From JBGAPH01 sp046349955 (GTDB lineage: Bacteria; Planctomycetota; Planctomycetia; Pirellulales; JBGAPH01), in NCBI GenBank assembly GCA_046349955.1, contig JAXMBI010000007.1, forward strand, positions 198,849 to 262,848: DNA of 64,000 nucleotides, read 5' to 3'. This document shows, in pieces, positions 48,565-57,237 of the stretch. Below the pieces are notes generated by a model. That model saw only the letters and a program-made list of their open reading frames with translations, made no database searches and was not told where the DNA came from. A program made the translations under genes and the position numbers. The number at the start of each line of letters is the position of its first letter. The first letter of the stretch is position 1.

Positions 48565-48843
48565 TCAGCCACGGCGCACTTCGTGGCGGGCGGCCGCCCG
48601 CTTCAGCGCTGGCGTGGGGGCGGGCGGATCAGCCAGCAACTCGAGAAACCGGTCTCGGTCACGGTCGGACAGGCGCGTGACCGATTCCTCGACGAACGTT
48701 AGCTCTTCTTCGGCCGCCGCCTTCGTCAGCCGAATGCGAACCTCGGTCTCGCTCACGTGTTCGACGAGCACCGTGGCGTTGGCAAACGCCATCGGCAGAG
48801 TCAGTCGCCCCTTGGCGTCGGTCGTGCAGGTTTCGCTGTGCAT
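48565..48843 (-). CDS. Small antitoxin-like protein with AbrB-like start and TacA-like end
   Basis: A 92-residue protein with a strong AAGGAGG site before the ATG. TTDAKGRLTLPMAFANATVL resembles an AbrB/MazE-type swapped-hairpin DNA-binding domain. The end, VTRLSDRDRDRFLELLADPP and APTPALKRAA, resembles the toxin-neutralising tail of DUF1778/TacA antitoxins. Downstream there is no GNAT or PIN toxin gene; the RAYT/REP island begins within 100 bases. So it is either an orphan antitoxin or a stand-alone regulator. It lies just downstream of the methyltransferase gene on the same strand. Confidence 0.55.
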   Translation of the reverse strand: MHSETCTTDAKGRLTLPMAFANATVLVEHVSETEVRIRLTKAAAEEELTFVEESVTRLSDRDRDRFLELLADPPAPTPALKRAAARHEVRRG

Positions 48844-48868
48844 CGGGCCTCCTTCTAAACACGTTCTC

Positions 48869-49528
48869 TCAAAACACCCCCGGAAGCAACCGATACCGCA
48901 CCCGCCCGGCGTACTCTGCATAGCCCGGCAGCCCCTGTTCGAGCAGGCGGTCTTCGATCAGGGTGCGGCGGACGAAGAGGGCAGCGAAGCCGAGGGCTGG
49001 GAGCATGGCCAGCCAGGAGCCGAGCGCCAGGCCGCCGCCGAGTAGGCCGAATAGCGTGGCCGCGTAGCCGGGGTGGCGGACCCAGCGGTAGGGGCCGGCC
49101 GCCACCGCGTGTTGCCCGCGGTCGGCTTGCAGGCGCACGACCGACGAATAGAAGGGGTTCGCCCGCATGGCCCCGAAGAGCACGATCATGGCCGCCGCGT
49201 ATCCGGCCACTCCGGCCGCTTGCAGCGGCCAGGGAATGGGGCTCCAGTGGAAGCGGCCCACGTCGAGCCCGGCCAGAATCCAATGGGCCAGCAAAAGCGG
49301 CAAGCCCAGCGGCCGCGTCAGGCGGTCCTGGTTGCCTGATCCGGGCTTTACCCGTTCGCGCAGCAGGCTGCGGTCGGCCGTAGCAGCCAAAGCCATGCAG
49401 AGCGCGGCCAAGATGCCGAGCACCGCCCACACATAGGGCAGGTCCCAGCGGCCCGCGGAAGCGAACACGACCCCGCCGACGACGAGGGGAAACGCGAGCG
49501 ACGCGACAGAGCTTGCGATCCTGAACAT
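48869..49528 (-). CDS. Isoprenylcysteine carboxyl methyltransferase-family membrane protein
   Basis: A 219-residue membrane methyltransferase with about five helices. GPYRWVRHPGYAATLFGLLG is the diagnostic ICMT/PEMT motif near the C-terminal cofactor site, followed by RRTLIEDRLLEQGLPGYAEY with the E(D)..L pattern of the family. Bacterial members methylate small lipids, phenols or unknown acceptors; prenylated proteins are not expected as substrates. Preceded by a 74-residue antitoxin-like gene 46 bases upstream and followed by the AbrB-like gene 25 bases downstream, so a three-gene operon is likely. Confidence 0.8.
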   Translation of the reverse strand: MFRIASSVASLAFPLVVGGVVFASAGRWDLPYVWAVLGILAALCMALAATADRSLLRERVKPGSGNQDRLTRPLGLPLLLAHWILAGLDVGRFHWSPIPWPLQAAGVAGYAAAMIVLFGAMRANPFYSSVVRLQADRGQHAVAAGPYRWVRHPGYAATLFGLLGGGLALGSWLAMLPALGFAALFVRRTLIEDRLLEQGLPGYAEYAGRVRYRLLPGVF

Positions 49529-49574
49529 CGACGGTCTCGCGCACTCGCTCGTTAAAGTTGCTCGAGCGCCTGCC

Positions 49575-49799
49575 TCAGTAATTCTGATTGTGACACTTCG
49601 CCAACTGCTGCAGGTAAAGCTGGTGCAGCTCTGTTTCCGAAAGCTCGGGAAACCGCTGCCGGAGGCCGGACCGCAGGGCCTCGCGCATGAACTCGGTCAG
49701 CTCGCAGACCTTGGCGAACTTCTCGGCCGGCGTCATCCGCCGCAGCGCTTCCAGGTACTGAGCCTGATTCGGCCGCGGCTTTTCGGGCGGGAGCTGCAT
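49575..49799 (-). CDS. Small helical protein, possibly Rv0078B-type antitoxin
   Basis: A 74-residue cytoplasmic protein from MQLPPEKPRPNQAQYLEALR. RRMTPAEKFAKVCELTEFMR and LRQRFPELSETELHQLYLQQ form a three-helix pattern that I associate with Rv0078B-related antitoxins (MTP..K...V.ELT......GLR.R.P.LSE.E). No partner toxin is seen; the next gene downstream is a membrane methyltransferase. An in-frame upstream ATG at 49877 gives a less plausible extension. The family assignment is tentative, but the coding call is firmer because of the helical periodicity. Confidence 0.5.
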   Translation of the reverse strand: MQLPPEKPRPNQAQYLEALRRMTPAEKFAKVCELTEFMREALRSGLRQRFPELSETELHQLYLQQLAKCHNQNY

Positions 49800-50022
49800 G
49801 TCGATTTCCAAACCGGGCACGGAGTGCAACCCCGATTGTGGCCGATCGACGCGCGCATGCAAGCGCCCCAGCCACACCCCGCGGATCTTCGCACGGGCAT
49901 GCGGGAGAGAGCGGGTAACCGGTCGGGCGGAGCGTCAGCAGGACCGCGCAGAAGGAGCGCGCGATGGGCGCGTTTACCTACGACGAGAGGTCGCCGATCC
50001 CGCTTCGAAACGCGCGTCTGCG

Positions 50023-50385
50023 TTAGCAGCCGTGCTTCTCGAGCTTTTCGCGGAGCGTTTCGGCCGTGAACGGCTTCACGAGATAGTCCGACACGCCGGC
50101 CTGGATCGCTTCCAGCACGCGCGACTTCTCGGCCTCGGTGGTGACCATGATGATGGGCACCTTGGGGTCCTTCTGGCGGATGGCCTGGATCACTTCGAGG
50201 CCATTCTTGCCTGGCATGTTCCAGTCGGTGAGCACGAGGTCGAAGTCGCCTGGGTTGAACAGGGCGATGGCCTCTTCGCCGTCGGCGGCCTCCACGGCGC
50301 TGGGCACGCCGACGGCCTGGAGCGAGCGGAGGATGATCTTCCGCATGGTGCTGGAATCGTCGGCGACGAGAACGCGAGTGCTCAT
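50023..50385 (-). CDS. cheY: CheY-like single-domain response regulator
   Basis: A 120-residue receiver with no output domain. The acid pocket is DD at 9-10, the phosphorylation site D54 in LVLTDWNMPGKNGLEVI, the Thr is in MVTTEAEKSRVLEA and the Lys in DYLVKPF. DWNMPG and the TTEAEK... loop are typical of motor-binding CheY proteins. It starts at MSTRVLVADDSSTMRKII; the upstream in-frame start at 50475 adds a non-homologous stretch. It diverges from cheW at the edge of the chemotaxis cluster, so it is the likely motor-facing CheY. Confidence 0.9.
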   Translation of the reverse strand: MSTRVLVADDSSTMRKIILRSLQAVGVPSAVEAADGEEAIALFNPGDFDLVLTDWNMPGKNGLEVIQAIRQKDPKVPIIMVTTEAEKSRVLEAIQAGVSDYLVKPFTAETLREKLEKHGC

Positions 50386-50716
50386 GAGACCTGACTTCCT
50401 GAGTCGGTGAACCGATTCGGCTGGGAATCTAGCGCCAGCGGCCTTCAAGGCTAGGATGCGGGGAGCGCTTGTCAAATAGGGTGCGGGCGCGCGCCTCGCA
50501 CACCCGGAAAAGCAGGCCGCTCGAGCTTTCTTCCAGACTTTGTTTGCCGGCGGCCCGCCGCGAGCAACTCGTGACCTAGAGTTGCCGGAAACCGGGCTGA
50601 GGCGGCTTGCGCGGCCCCACCCCCCCGAACGCTCGCCGTCGGGCGCGCCCCTTCAAGCGCGCTTGCGGCGTCCGACCCCCAGACACTCAGGCCGTCGCCT
50701 TTTAGGAGCACGTCGC
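50386..50716. other. Divergent control region of the chemotaxis cluster
   Basis: About 330 bases between cheY and cheW, GC-rich and without a credible gene. I looked for sigma70, sigma28 (TAAA-N15-GCCGATAA) and sigma54 (GG-N10-GC) boxes and found none convincing. The only clear signal is TAGGAG just before the cheW GTG. Confidence 0.5.
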
Positions 50717-51226
50717 GTGTCGAGATTCAGTCAAGAAAAAGGCCGCAGCGACACCGCCGCCGAAGGCGTCGGCTCGCTGCAAATGGTCAGCTTTCGGCTG
50801 GCCCAAGAGGAATACGGAATCGAGATCACCAAGGTGCAAGAGATCATCCTGATGGGTGAGATCACGCGCGTCCCGCAGACGCCTGATTTCATCAAGGGGT
50901 TGATCAACTTGCGGAGCACGGTGATTCCGATCGTCGATCTGCGGCTCCGCTTCGGCATGCCGCAGGAAGAGCCGACCGATGAAACCCGGATCATGGTCGT
51001 CAACGTGGCCGGCAAGACGATTGGCATCATCGTCGACGCCGTGAACGAGGTGCTGCGGATTTCGCGCGACCAGATCGCGCCGCCCCCTCCCACGGTCGCC
51101 GGCTTGGGCCACGAGTACCTGACCGGCCTCGCCAAGCTCGACAAACGCCTGCTGATCCTGCTCGACATCGACAAGATTCTCGGCGCCGAGGAGGCCGAGC
51201 TCGCCGAAGCGGCCACCGCCGCTTAG
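50717..51226 (+). CDS. cheW: Chemotaxis coupling protein CheW
   Basis: A 169-residue coupling protein that links the receptor to CheA. It starts at GTG with AGGAG 8 bases before. LQMVSFRLAQEEYGIEITKV and QEIILMGEITRVPQTPDFIK, then GLINLRSTVIPIVDLRLRFG are the CheW signatures. VDAVNEVLRISRDQI and LDIDKILGAEE complete the fold. It is followed 90 bases later by the receptor gene, in the order cheW-mcp-cheR-cheA. Confidence 0.93.
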   Translation: MSRFSQEKGRSDTAAEGVGSLQMVSFRLAQEEYGIEITKVQEIILMGEITRVPQTPDFIKGLINLRSTVIPIVDLRLRFGMPQEEPTDETRIMVVNVAGKTIGIIVDAVNEVLRISRDQIAPPPPTVAGLGHEYLTGLAKLDKRLLILLDIDKILGAEEAELAEAATAA

Positions 51227-51316
51227 CCGTCCTTCGCCGTCGCCCCCGTCCGCAAGTTCGCCCGCACAACAACTTCCAAGTCCCACAGAAGGCTCTCCGA
51301 GGAGGAGAGGTTTTTC

Positions 51317-53269
51317 ATGAGCGCCACCGCCGCCCCCCGCAAGCCCGCCCGCAACGGCCAGGCCAAGCCGGCCGCCAGCCGCGAGTCGTCGACGACCCGC
51401 GAATTGGCGAGCCAGATCGACGCGATCAACAAGGTGATGGCCGTCATCGAGTTCGACCTCGACGGCACGATCCGCCACGCCAACGAAAACTTTTGCGCGG
51501 CCTTGGGCTACTCGCTCGAAGAAATCCGCGGCAAACACCACCGGCTGTTCGTCCTGCCCGCCTACGGCAACAGTGCGGAGTATCGCAACTTCTGGGCGGC
51601 GCTTGCGCGGGGCGAGTTCCAGAAGGGCCAGTTCCAACGGATCACCAAGAGCGGCGAGAGCATCTGGATCGAGGCCAGCTACAACTCGATCTTCGACGAA
51701 GATGGCAAGCCGACCAAGATCATCAAGTACGCCACCGACATCACCGAGCAGAAGCTGCAAGCGGCCGACAGCCAGGGTCAGTTGGCGGCCATCGGCAAGG
51801 TGATGGCCGTGATCGAGTTCGAACTCGACGGCACCGTCCGCACTGCCAACGAGAACTTCTGCGCTGCCCTGGGCTACTCGCTCGATGAAATCCGCGGCAA
51901 GCACCACCGGACGTTCGTGGCCCCCGACTACGCCAGCAGCCCCGAGTACCGCACCTTCTGGGCGGCCCTGGCCCGCGGCGAGTATCAAGCAGGCCAGTTC
52001 AAGCGGATCACCAAGGCCGGCAAAGAAATTTGGATCGAGGCCTCTTACAACCCGATCCTCGACGCCTCGGGCAAGCCCTACAAGGTCGTCAAGTACGCCA
52101 CCGACATCACCGAGCAGCGCAACTCGGCGGCCGACAGCGCCGGCCAACTCGCGGCCATCAACCGCTGTATGGCGGTGATCGAGTTCGACCTCGACGGCAC
52201 CATCCGCCACGCGAACGAAGCCTTCCTCGCGACCATGAATTACTCGCTCGAGGAGGTCAAAGGCAAGCATCACAGCATGTTCGCTGAACCCGAGTTCGCC
52301 CGCAGCCCCGAGTACCGCAACTTCTGGGCGGCGCTCAATCGCGGCGACTACCAAGCCGGCCAATTCAAGCGGCTGGGCCGCGGCGGCAAGGAGATCTGGA
52401 TCCAGGCCTCGTACAACCCGATCTTCAACGCCGACGGCAAGCCCTACAAGGTGGTCAAGTACGCCACCGACGTCACCGAGCAAGTGCTGATGAAGATGCA
52501 GCAGGACGAGTTGGTGCGGCAAGTGAAGGAAAGCGCCGACCAGTTCACCGAAGGCGCCCGCGTGATCGCCGAGAGCTCGCAGTCGCTGGCCGCCGGCGCC
52601 CAGACGCAGAGCGCTTCGGTCGAAGAGATGAGCGCCGCGATCGAGGAGCTCGCCCGCAGCATCGACGCCGTGAAGGGCAACGCCGGCGAGGCCAACCAAG
52701 TGGCCTTGAACACCAACACGCTGGCCGAAGAGGGCGGCGCCGCGGTGCACAAGTCGGTCGAGGCCATGGAGCTCATCAAGCGTTCCAGCGAGCAGATCAG
52801 CGAGATCATTCAGGTGATCAGCGAGATCGCCAGCCAGACCAACTTGCTGGCCTTGAACGCCGCGATCGAAGCGGCCCGCGCCGGCGAGCACGGCCTGGGC
52901 TTCGCCGTGGTGGCCGACGAGGTCCGCAAGCTGGCCGAGCGCTCGAGCGAGGCCGCCAAGGAGATTTCCTCGTTGATCAAGGAATCGACCAAGCGCGTGG
53001 AAGACGGCGCCACGCTCAGCGCCCAAACCGGCGCCGCGCTCAACAAGATCATCGAAGGCGTGGAAGCCTCGGCCCGCAAGATTTCGGAGATCGCCACGGC
53101 CACCGTGGAGCAGGCCACCAACGCCAACGAAGTCGCCAAGGCCATCCGCAACGTCTCGCAGGTCACCGAACAGGCGGCCGCAGGCAGCGAGGAACTGGCC
53201 AGCAGCAGCGAAGAGTTGGGGGCCCAGGCCACCGCGCTTCGCGACATGGTGTCTCGCGTCAAGCTGTAG
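51317..53269 (+). CDS. Soluble methyl-accepting chemotaxis protein with three tandem PAS domains
   Basis: A 650-residue receptor without any membrane segment, so a cytoplasmic sensor (Aer2- or BdlA-like arrangement). Three PAS domains start at M41, M163 and M285 (MAVIEFDLDG, MAVIEFELDG and MAVIEFDLDG) with an exact 122-residue period. Each has GKHHR/S, FWAALARGE and the ATDITEQ end. A linker leads to the signalling domain: EMSAAIEELARSI, then the hairpin tip EIASQTNLLALNAAIEAARA, GFAVVADEVRKLAERS, and a C-terminal VKL. No CheB/CheR-docking NWETF-like tail is present. Strong GAGGAGAGG binding site. Confidence 0.93.
   Translation: MSATAAPRKPARNGQAKPAASRESSTTRELASQIDAINKVMAVIEFDLDGTIRHANENFCAALGYSLEEIRGKHHRLFVLPAYGNSAEYRNFWAALARGEFQKGQFQRITKSGESIWIEASYNSIFDEDGKPTKIIKYATDITEQKLQAADSQGQLAAIGKVMAVIEFELDGTVRTANENFCAALGYSLDEIRGKHHRTFVAPDYASSPEYRTFWAALARGEYQAGQFKRITKAGKEIWIEASYNPILDASGKPYKVVKYATDITEQRNSAADSAGQLAAINRCMAVIEFDLDGTIRHANEAFLATMNYSLEEVKGKHHSMFAEPEFARSPEYRNFWAALNRGDYQAGQFKRLGRGGKEIWIQASYNPIFNADGKPYKVVKYATDVTEQVLMKMQQDELVRQVKESADQFTEGARVIAESSQSLAAGAQTQSASVEEMSAAIEELARSIDAVKGNAGEANQVALNTNTLAEEGGAAVHKSVEAMELIKRSSEQISEIIQVISEIASQTNLLALNAAIEAARAGEHGLGFAVVADEVRKLAERSSEAAKEISSLIKESTKRVEDGATLSAQTGAALNKIIEGVEASARKISEIATATVEQATNANEVAKAIRNVSQVTEQAAAGSEELASSSEELGAQATALRDMVSRVKL
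51437..52534 (+). repeat. Three in-frame 366-bp tandem repeats (PAS units)
   Basis: The codon for the first Met of each PAS lies at 51437, 51803 and 52169, exactly 366 bases apart. The three units are closely similar at DNA level (CGAGTTCGACCTCGACGGCA-type blocks recur), which indicates recent duplication within the receptor gene. Confidence 0.85.
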
Positions 53270-53396
53270 TTTGAAAGCTCGAAGGGCGTCGCGCCGGCCG
53301 GCCCCGGCCGGCGCGACGCCTGCGTTCTCCGCCCGGATTGGCTCCGCCCGATCCGAGCCGATCCCGCCCTTGCTCCCCGCCTTGCGACCCACCTCC

Positions 53397-54257
53397 ATGA
53401 AAGTTGCCGCTACTCCCGTCGCGCCGGTCCTGTCCGAGCAGGTCAGCGACGCGCAATTGTCGAACTATGCCGACCTGATCTACCGCCGCACGGGGATCAC
53501 GATTTCACCGCAGAAGAAGATGCTGCTCTCCAATCGGCTCCGCCGCCGACTGCGGGAAACGGGTCTGCCCGACTTCGAGGCTTACTACCGCCTGCTGCTC
53601 AAGCTGCCTGCGGCCGACCCGGAATGGGACGCCTTCCTCCAAGAGATCACGACGCACGAGACGTTCCTGTTTCGCGACGAAGCCCAGTGGACTTGGTTTC
53701 GGCAATCCTATGTGCCGATGCTGCAGGCCGCGGTCCGCCAAGGGGGCGCGAAGAAGGTGCGGATCTGGTCGGCCGCGTGCAGCACCGGCGACGAAGCCTA
53801 CACGGCCGCCGCTTGCCTGGCCGCGGGTTTGCTCGACCGATCGCAGTGGAAGGTCGAAATCCTCGGCACCGACATCGGCATCGGCGCAGTGGCGCAGGCT
53901 CAACAGCCGGTGTTCAACGAGCGGGCAATGCGGCTGGTGCCTGAGGCGCTGCGGAAATCGCACTTCGCCAAGCAAGGCGACGAGCCGCTGTGGAAGCCCC
54001 GCGAAACGCTGACCGGGATGACGCGGTTCAAGCAACACAACCTGCTCGACAAGCTCACGGAGCCGGCGTTCGACCTGGTGATCGTCAAGAACGTGCTGAT
54101 CTACTTCGACGCCGAGTCCAAGCAGCAGGTGCTGAAGCACGTGCGCGCGGCGGTGGCGCCCGGCGGCCACCTGATCGTGGGCGCGGCCGAAGGCGCCGGC
54201 GACTGGCTGAAGGATTGGGAACGTTTGCAACCCTGGCTCTACCGGCGGCCCCGATAA
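53397..54257 (+). CDS. cheR: Chemotaxis receptor methyltransferase CheR
   Basis: A 286-residue SAM-dependent enzyme that methylates receptor glutamates. An N-terminal helical domain (YADLIYRRTGITISPQKKML, LSNRLRRRLRETG) precedes the catalytic domain: ITTHETFLFRDEAQWTWFRQ, WSAACSTGDEAYTAAACLAA (SAM-binding, usually STGEEPYS), ILGTDIG, VFNERAMRLVP and FDLVIVKNVLIYFDAESKQQ. No TPR domain. I start at MKVAATPVAPVLSEQ; upstream in-frame sequence is low-complexity. Its start lies 127 bases after the receptor gene, and cheA follows 13 bases after its stop. Confidence 0.93.
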   Translation: MKVAATPVAPVLSEQVSDAQLSNYADLIYRRTGITISPQKKMLLSNRLRRRLRETGLPDFEAYYRLLLKLPAADPEWDAFLQEITTHETFLFRDEAQWTWFRQSYVPMLQAAVRQGGAKKVRIWSAACSTGDEAYTAAACLAAGLLDRSQWKVEILGTDIGIGAVAQAQQPVFNERAMRLVPEALRKSHFAKQGDEPLWKPRETLTGMTRFKQHNLLDKLTEPAFDLVIVKNVLIYFDAESKQQVLKHVRAAVAPGGHLIVGAAEGAGDWLKDWERLQPWLYRRPR

Positions 54258-54270
54258 GACGGATGTCCTC

Positions 54271-57168
54271 ATGAGCCAACCCAGCGCTCCGCCGCAAGAC
54301 GAGTTCTTCGAGAGTCTGCTCACGGACTTTCTCGACGAATCGGGTCAGTTGCTCGCCCGCCTGGGCGACAACCTGCTCGAACTCGACGAGTGGGCGCGAG
54401 CGCTCGAGCCAGGCGCCGGCGCCCATTGCGACCGCGACCTGGTGAACGAGATGTTCCGCTCGGCCCACAGCCTGAAAGGGTTGTCGGCCATGCTGGGGCT
54501 CCGCGACATCAACGCGCTCACGCATCGGGTGGAGAACGTCTTCGACGCGGCCCGCCGCCGCGAACTCGAGGTGGGCCGCGACACTGTGGAATTGATGTTC
54601 CGCGCCTTCGATCGCCTGCACGCCATGATCGACATCCTAAAGGACCCTTCGGCGCCCCCGGCCGACGCAGGCGACATCGCCGCCGAGATCCAACAATTGC
54701 TGGCCTCCGCCGGCGCGGAGCGCGGCCCCAGTTCGCAAGGCGAAGCGGAGCAGGCTCTGGCGGCGATCGAGGCGGCGGCCCAAGCAGCGGCCCCCAAGCC
54801 ATCGCTCGCGGGGCCTGCGGTCGCCGCACCCACGCCAGCGCCGCCCGGGGTTGATCCCTTAGCGGGCGTCGAGGACGAGGCCGAAGTGCCGGCCAAGTAT
54901 TTGGCGATTTTCATCGACGAATCGGAGATGGCGATCGACAGCGTGATCGAAACGCTGGTCGCCCGTGAAGGCTCGCCGGCCACGACGGTCGAACATGCGT
55001 TGATCACCGTGCATCGCATCAAGGGATCGGCCGCTTCGATCGGCCTCAATCGCTTGGCGCGGCTCACGCATCACATGGAAGACGTGCTGCAAACGCTGCG
55101 CGACTCGGGGCGGCCGCTCACCGATGGCCTGACCGACATTTTGCTGGCCTGTGCCGACGCCGTGCGGCAGTTCATCGGCGCCCTCAAGACCGGCGGCCCG
55201 CGTTCGACCCACTCGTTCGGCAGCCTGATCGGCGACCTCTTGGCCGCCACGCAGCCACCCGCGCCTCAGCCCGAAAGCGCCGCGGCGCCTCCAGGCGTGC
55301 CAGCCGCCGCGACGGCTGACGGCGACACACTGGCCTCGCGCTGGGCCGCAGCGCTGGGCGCCGACGCCTCGGCCTGGCTGGGCGAAGTCACCTTTCGCCC
55401 GCGCCTGCCGATGGTCGGCCTCAAGGCGCGGCTGGCTTACGAAAAGCTCTCGCAACTGGGCGAGATTGTCGGCTGCCATCCGCCGCTGGAAGCGCTCGAA
55501 CAACTCGAAGAGCTCGATTGCCTGGCGTTCGCGCTCCTGACCGACCGCCGCGCGGCCGCCATCGAGCGGCAATTGCGGATCTCCGGCATCGATCGCGTGC
55601 GGCTCGCGCCGCCGGGCGCGGCAGCGGCGCCGGCCGCGCGCACCGCAGCGCCTGCGGAGCCGGTCGCCGAAGCTGCTGTGCCGGAATCAGTCGTCGAACA
55701 AATCGCACCCGTCGTCGGGGTTGCTGCCGCCCCCGGCAAAGCGGGCGCGCGGAACGCGGCTGCTGACGCCGGCCCACGTCCCGTGGAAACGCTCCGCGTC
55801 GACATCGAACGGCTCGACCAGCTCATGAACCTGGCCGGGCAGCTTGTCATCAGTCGGGCCCGCTTCGCCCAGATTGGCGAGGGGCTCAAACAGTTCTCCC
55901 TGCCCAAGCAAACGGCGCAGTCGCTGGCCAACGCCGGCACGCATCTGCGGCGGCTGGCAGGTGAGTTGGAAAACGGCGCGGGCGCGGCCAATGGTTCGGC
56001 GCTCGCCAGCCACGTCCGCCGGCTCGAAGCCGACCTGGAAAACGTGCAGAACGACGTCCGTCGGCTGAGCCAGATGCGCGGCGCGGTGAACGAGCTGTTC
56101 GAAGCGGTGCATCAATTGGGCCGCGTCAGCGACGGCATTCAGCAGAGCGTGATGGACACCCGCATGGTGCCCATCGGTCCGCTCTTCCAGCGGTTCAAGC
56201 GCGTGATCCGCGACATCACGCGCGACACCGGCAAGGACGTGCGGCTCGTGCTCCGCGGCGAGAAGACCGAGCTCGACAAGCGGATGATCGACGAACTGGG
56301 CGATCCCCTGATCCACCTCGTGCGGAACGCCGCCGACCACGGCGTCAAGTTGCCGCGGGTGCGCGTCGCCCGCGGCAAGCCCCAGCAGGGCACCGTCACG
56401 CTCGACGCCTTCCATCGCGGCAACAGCATCTACATTCAGGTCCGCGACGACGGCAAAGGCATGGACCCGGCCGCCCTCAAGGCCAAGGCCGTCGAGAAGA
56501 AGATCATCAGCGAAGCCGACGCCGAGCGGCTGACGACTCACCAGGCCTACCAGCTCATCTGGGAGCCTGGCTTCAGCACGGCCGAGCAGATTACGCAGAT
56601 CTCCGGCCGTGGCATGGGCATGGACATCGTCCGCTCGAAGATCGAGGAGCTCAATGGCACGGTCGACCTCGACAGCGTGGTAGGCGAAGGGACCACTTTC
56701 ACGATCAAGCTGCCGCTGACGTTGGCCATCTTGCCAAGTCTGATGGCCGAAATCGACGGCGGCGTGTTCGCCCTGCCGGTGGAGTCGGTGGTGGAAATCG
56801 TGCGGGTCGACCCGGCTGATTTGTCGACGGTGCATGGCTCGGCGACCGCCCGCGTGCGGGAGCGCGTCGTGTCGATCGTGCGGCTCTCCGAACTGTTTAC
56901 CTGGAACGAAGCGGCGCCGCCGAATGAGCAAGACGACACCACGCTGGTGATCGTGGGCAACGACGGCCGCGAGCTCGGCTTGCAGGTCGATCGGCTGCTT
57001 GGCGAGCAAGACATCGTGATCAAGTCGCTGGCCGAAAACTACCGCCACGTGGCGGGCATCGCCGGCGCAAGCATTTTGGGGGACGGCCGCGTGTCGCTGA
57101 TCCTCGACGTGGCTGCGCTCGTGGAAATGGCGCTCCGTCGCCCTGCGGCCGCGCTCGCCGCAACCTAG
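54271..57168 (+). CDS. cheA: Chemotaxis histidine kinase CheA with two HPt domains
   Basis: A 965-residue kinase. HPt 1 has H66 in FRSAHSLKGLSAMLG; HPt 2 has H248 in ITVHRIKGSAASIG, after a Pro/Ala-rich linker and DEAEVPAKYLAIFIDESEMA. A P2-like region (FRPRLPMVGLKARLAYEKLS) is at about 375-450. Dimerisation and catalysis follow: RVDIERLDQLMNLAGQLVIS, then the N box HLVRNAADHGVKLPRVRVAR, DDGKGMDP, GRGMGMDIVRSKIEELNGTV and the CheW-like P5 (VDRLLGEQDIVIKSLAENYR). No receiver domain at the C-terminus. Two phospho-histidine domains in one CheA are less usual. Confidence 0.93.
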   Translation: MSQPSAPPQDEFFESLLTDFLDESGQLLARLGDNLLELDEWARALEPGAGAHCDRDLVNEMFRSAHSLKGLSAMLGLRDINALTHRVENVFDAARRRELEVGRDTVELMFRAFDRLHAMIDILKDPSAPPADAGDIAAEIQQLLASAGAERGPSSQGEAEQALAAIEAAAQAAAPKPSLAGPAVAAPTPAPPGVDPLAGVEDEAEVPAKYLAIFIDESEMAIDSVIETLVAREGSPATTVEHALITVHRIKGSAASIGLNRLARLTHHMEDVLQTLRDSGRPLTDGLTDILLACADAVRQFIGALKTGGPRSTHSFGSLIGDLLAATQPPAPQPESAAAPPGVPAAATADGDTLASRWAAALGADASAWLGEVTFRPRLPMVGLKARLAYEKLSQLGEIVGCHPPLEALEQLEELDCLAFALLTDRRAAAIERQLRISGIDRVRLAPPGAAAAPAARTAAPAEPVAEAAVPESVVEQIAPVVGVAAAPGKAGARNAAADAGPRPVETLRVDIERLDQLMNLAGQLVISRARFAQIGEGLKQFSLPKQTAQSLANAGTHLRRLAGELENGAGAANGSALASHVRRLEADLENVQNDVRRLSQMRGAVNELFEAVHQLGRVSDGIQQSVMDTRMVPIGPLFQRFKRVIRDITRDTGKDVRLVLRGEKTELDKRMIDELGDPLIHLVRNAADHGVKLPRVRVARGKPQQGTVTLDAFHRGNSIYIQVRDDGKGMDPAALKAKAVEKKIISEADAERLTTHQAYQLIWEPGFSTAEQITQISGRGMGMDIVRSKIEELNGTVDLDSVVGEGTTFTIKLPLTLAILPSLMAEIDGGVFALPVESVVEIVRVDPADLSTVHGSATARVRERVVSIVRLSELFTWNEAAPPNEQDDTTLVIVGNDGRELGLQVDRLLGEQDIVIKSLAENYRHVAGIAGASILGDGRVSLILDVAALVEMALRRPAAALAAT

Positions 57169-57237
57169 TCTCCGAACACAAACACACCTTTGGCTCAACG
57201 CCCGAGCCCGCCCTTTAGGAATTCAAGGCCCTTCGCC

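Noticed and set aside
50386..50716. Sigma54 or sigma28 promoter for the chemotaxis cluster
   Set aside because: The best GG...GC pair (near 50,597) has the wrong spacing and no TAAA...GCCGATAA box is present.
50702..53398. 898-codon minus-strand frame over cheW and the receptor
   Set aside because: It covers two unmistakable plus-strand genes and is low-complexity Leu/Gly/Val/Asp.
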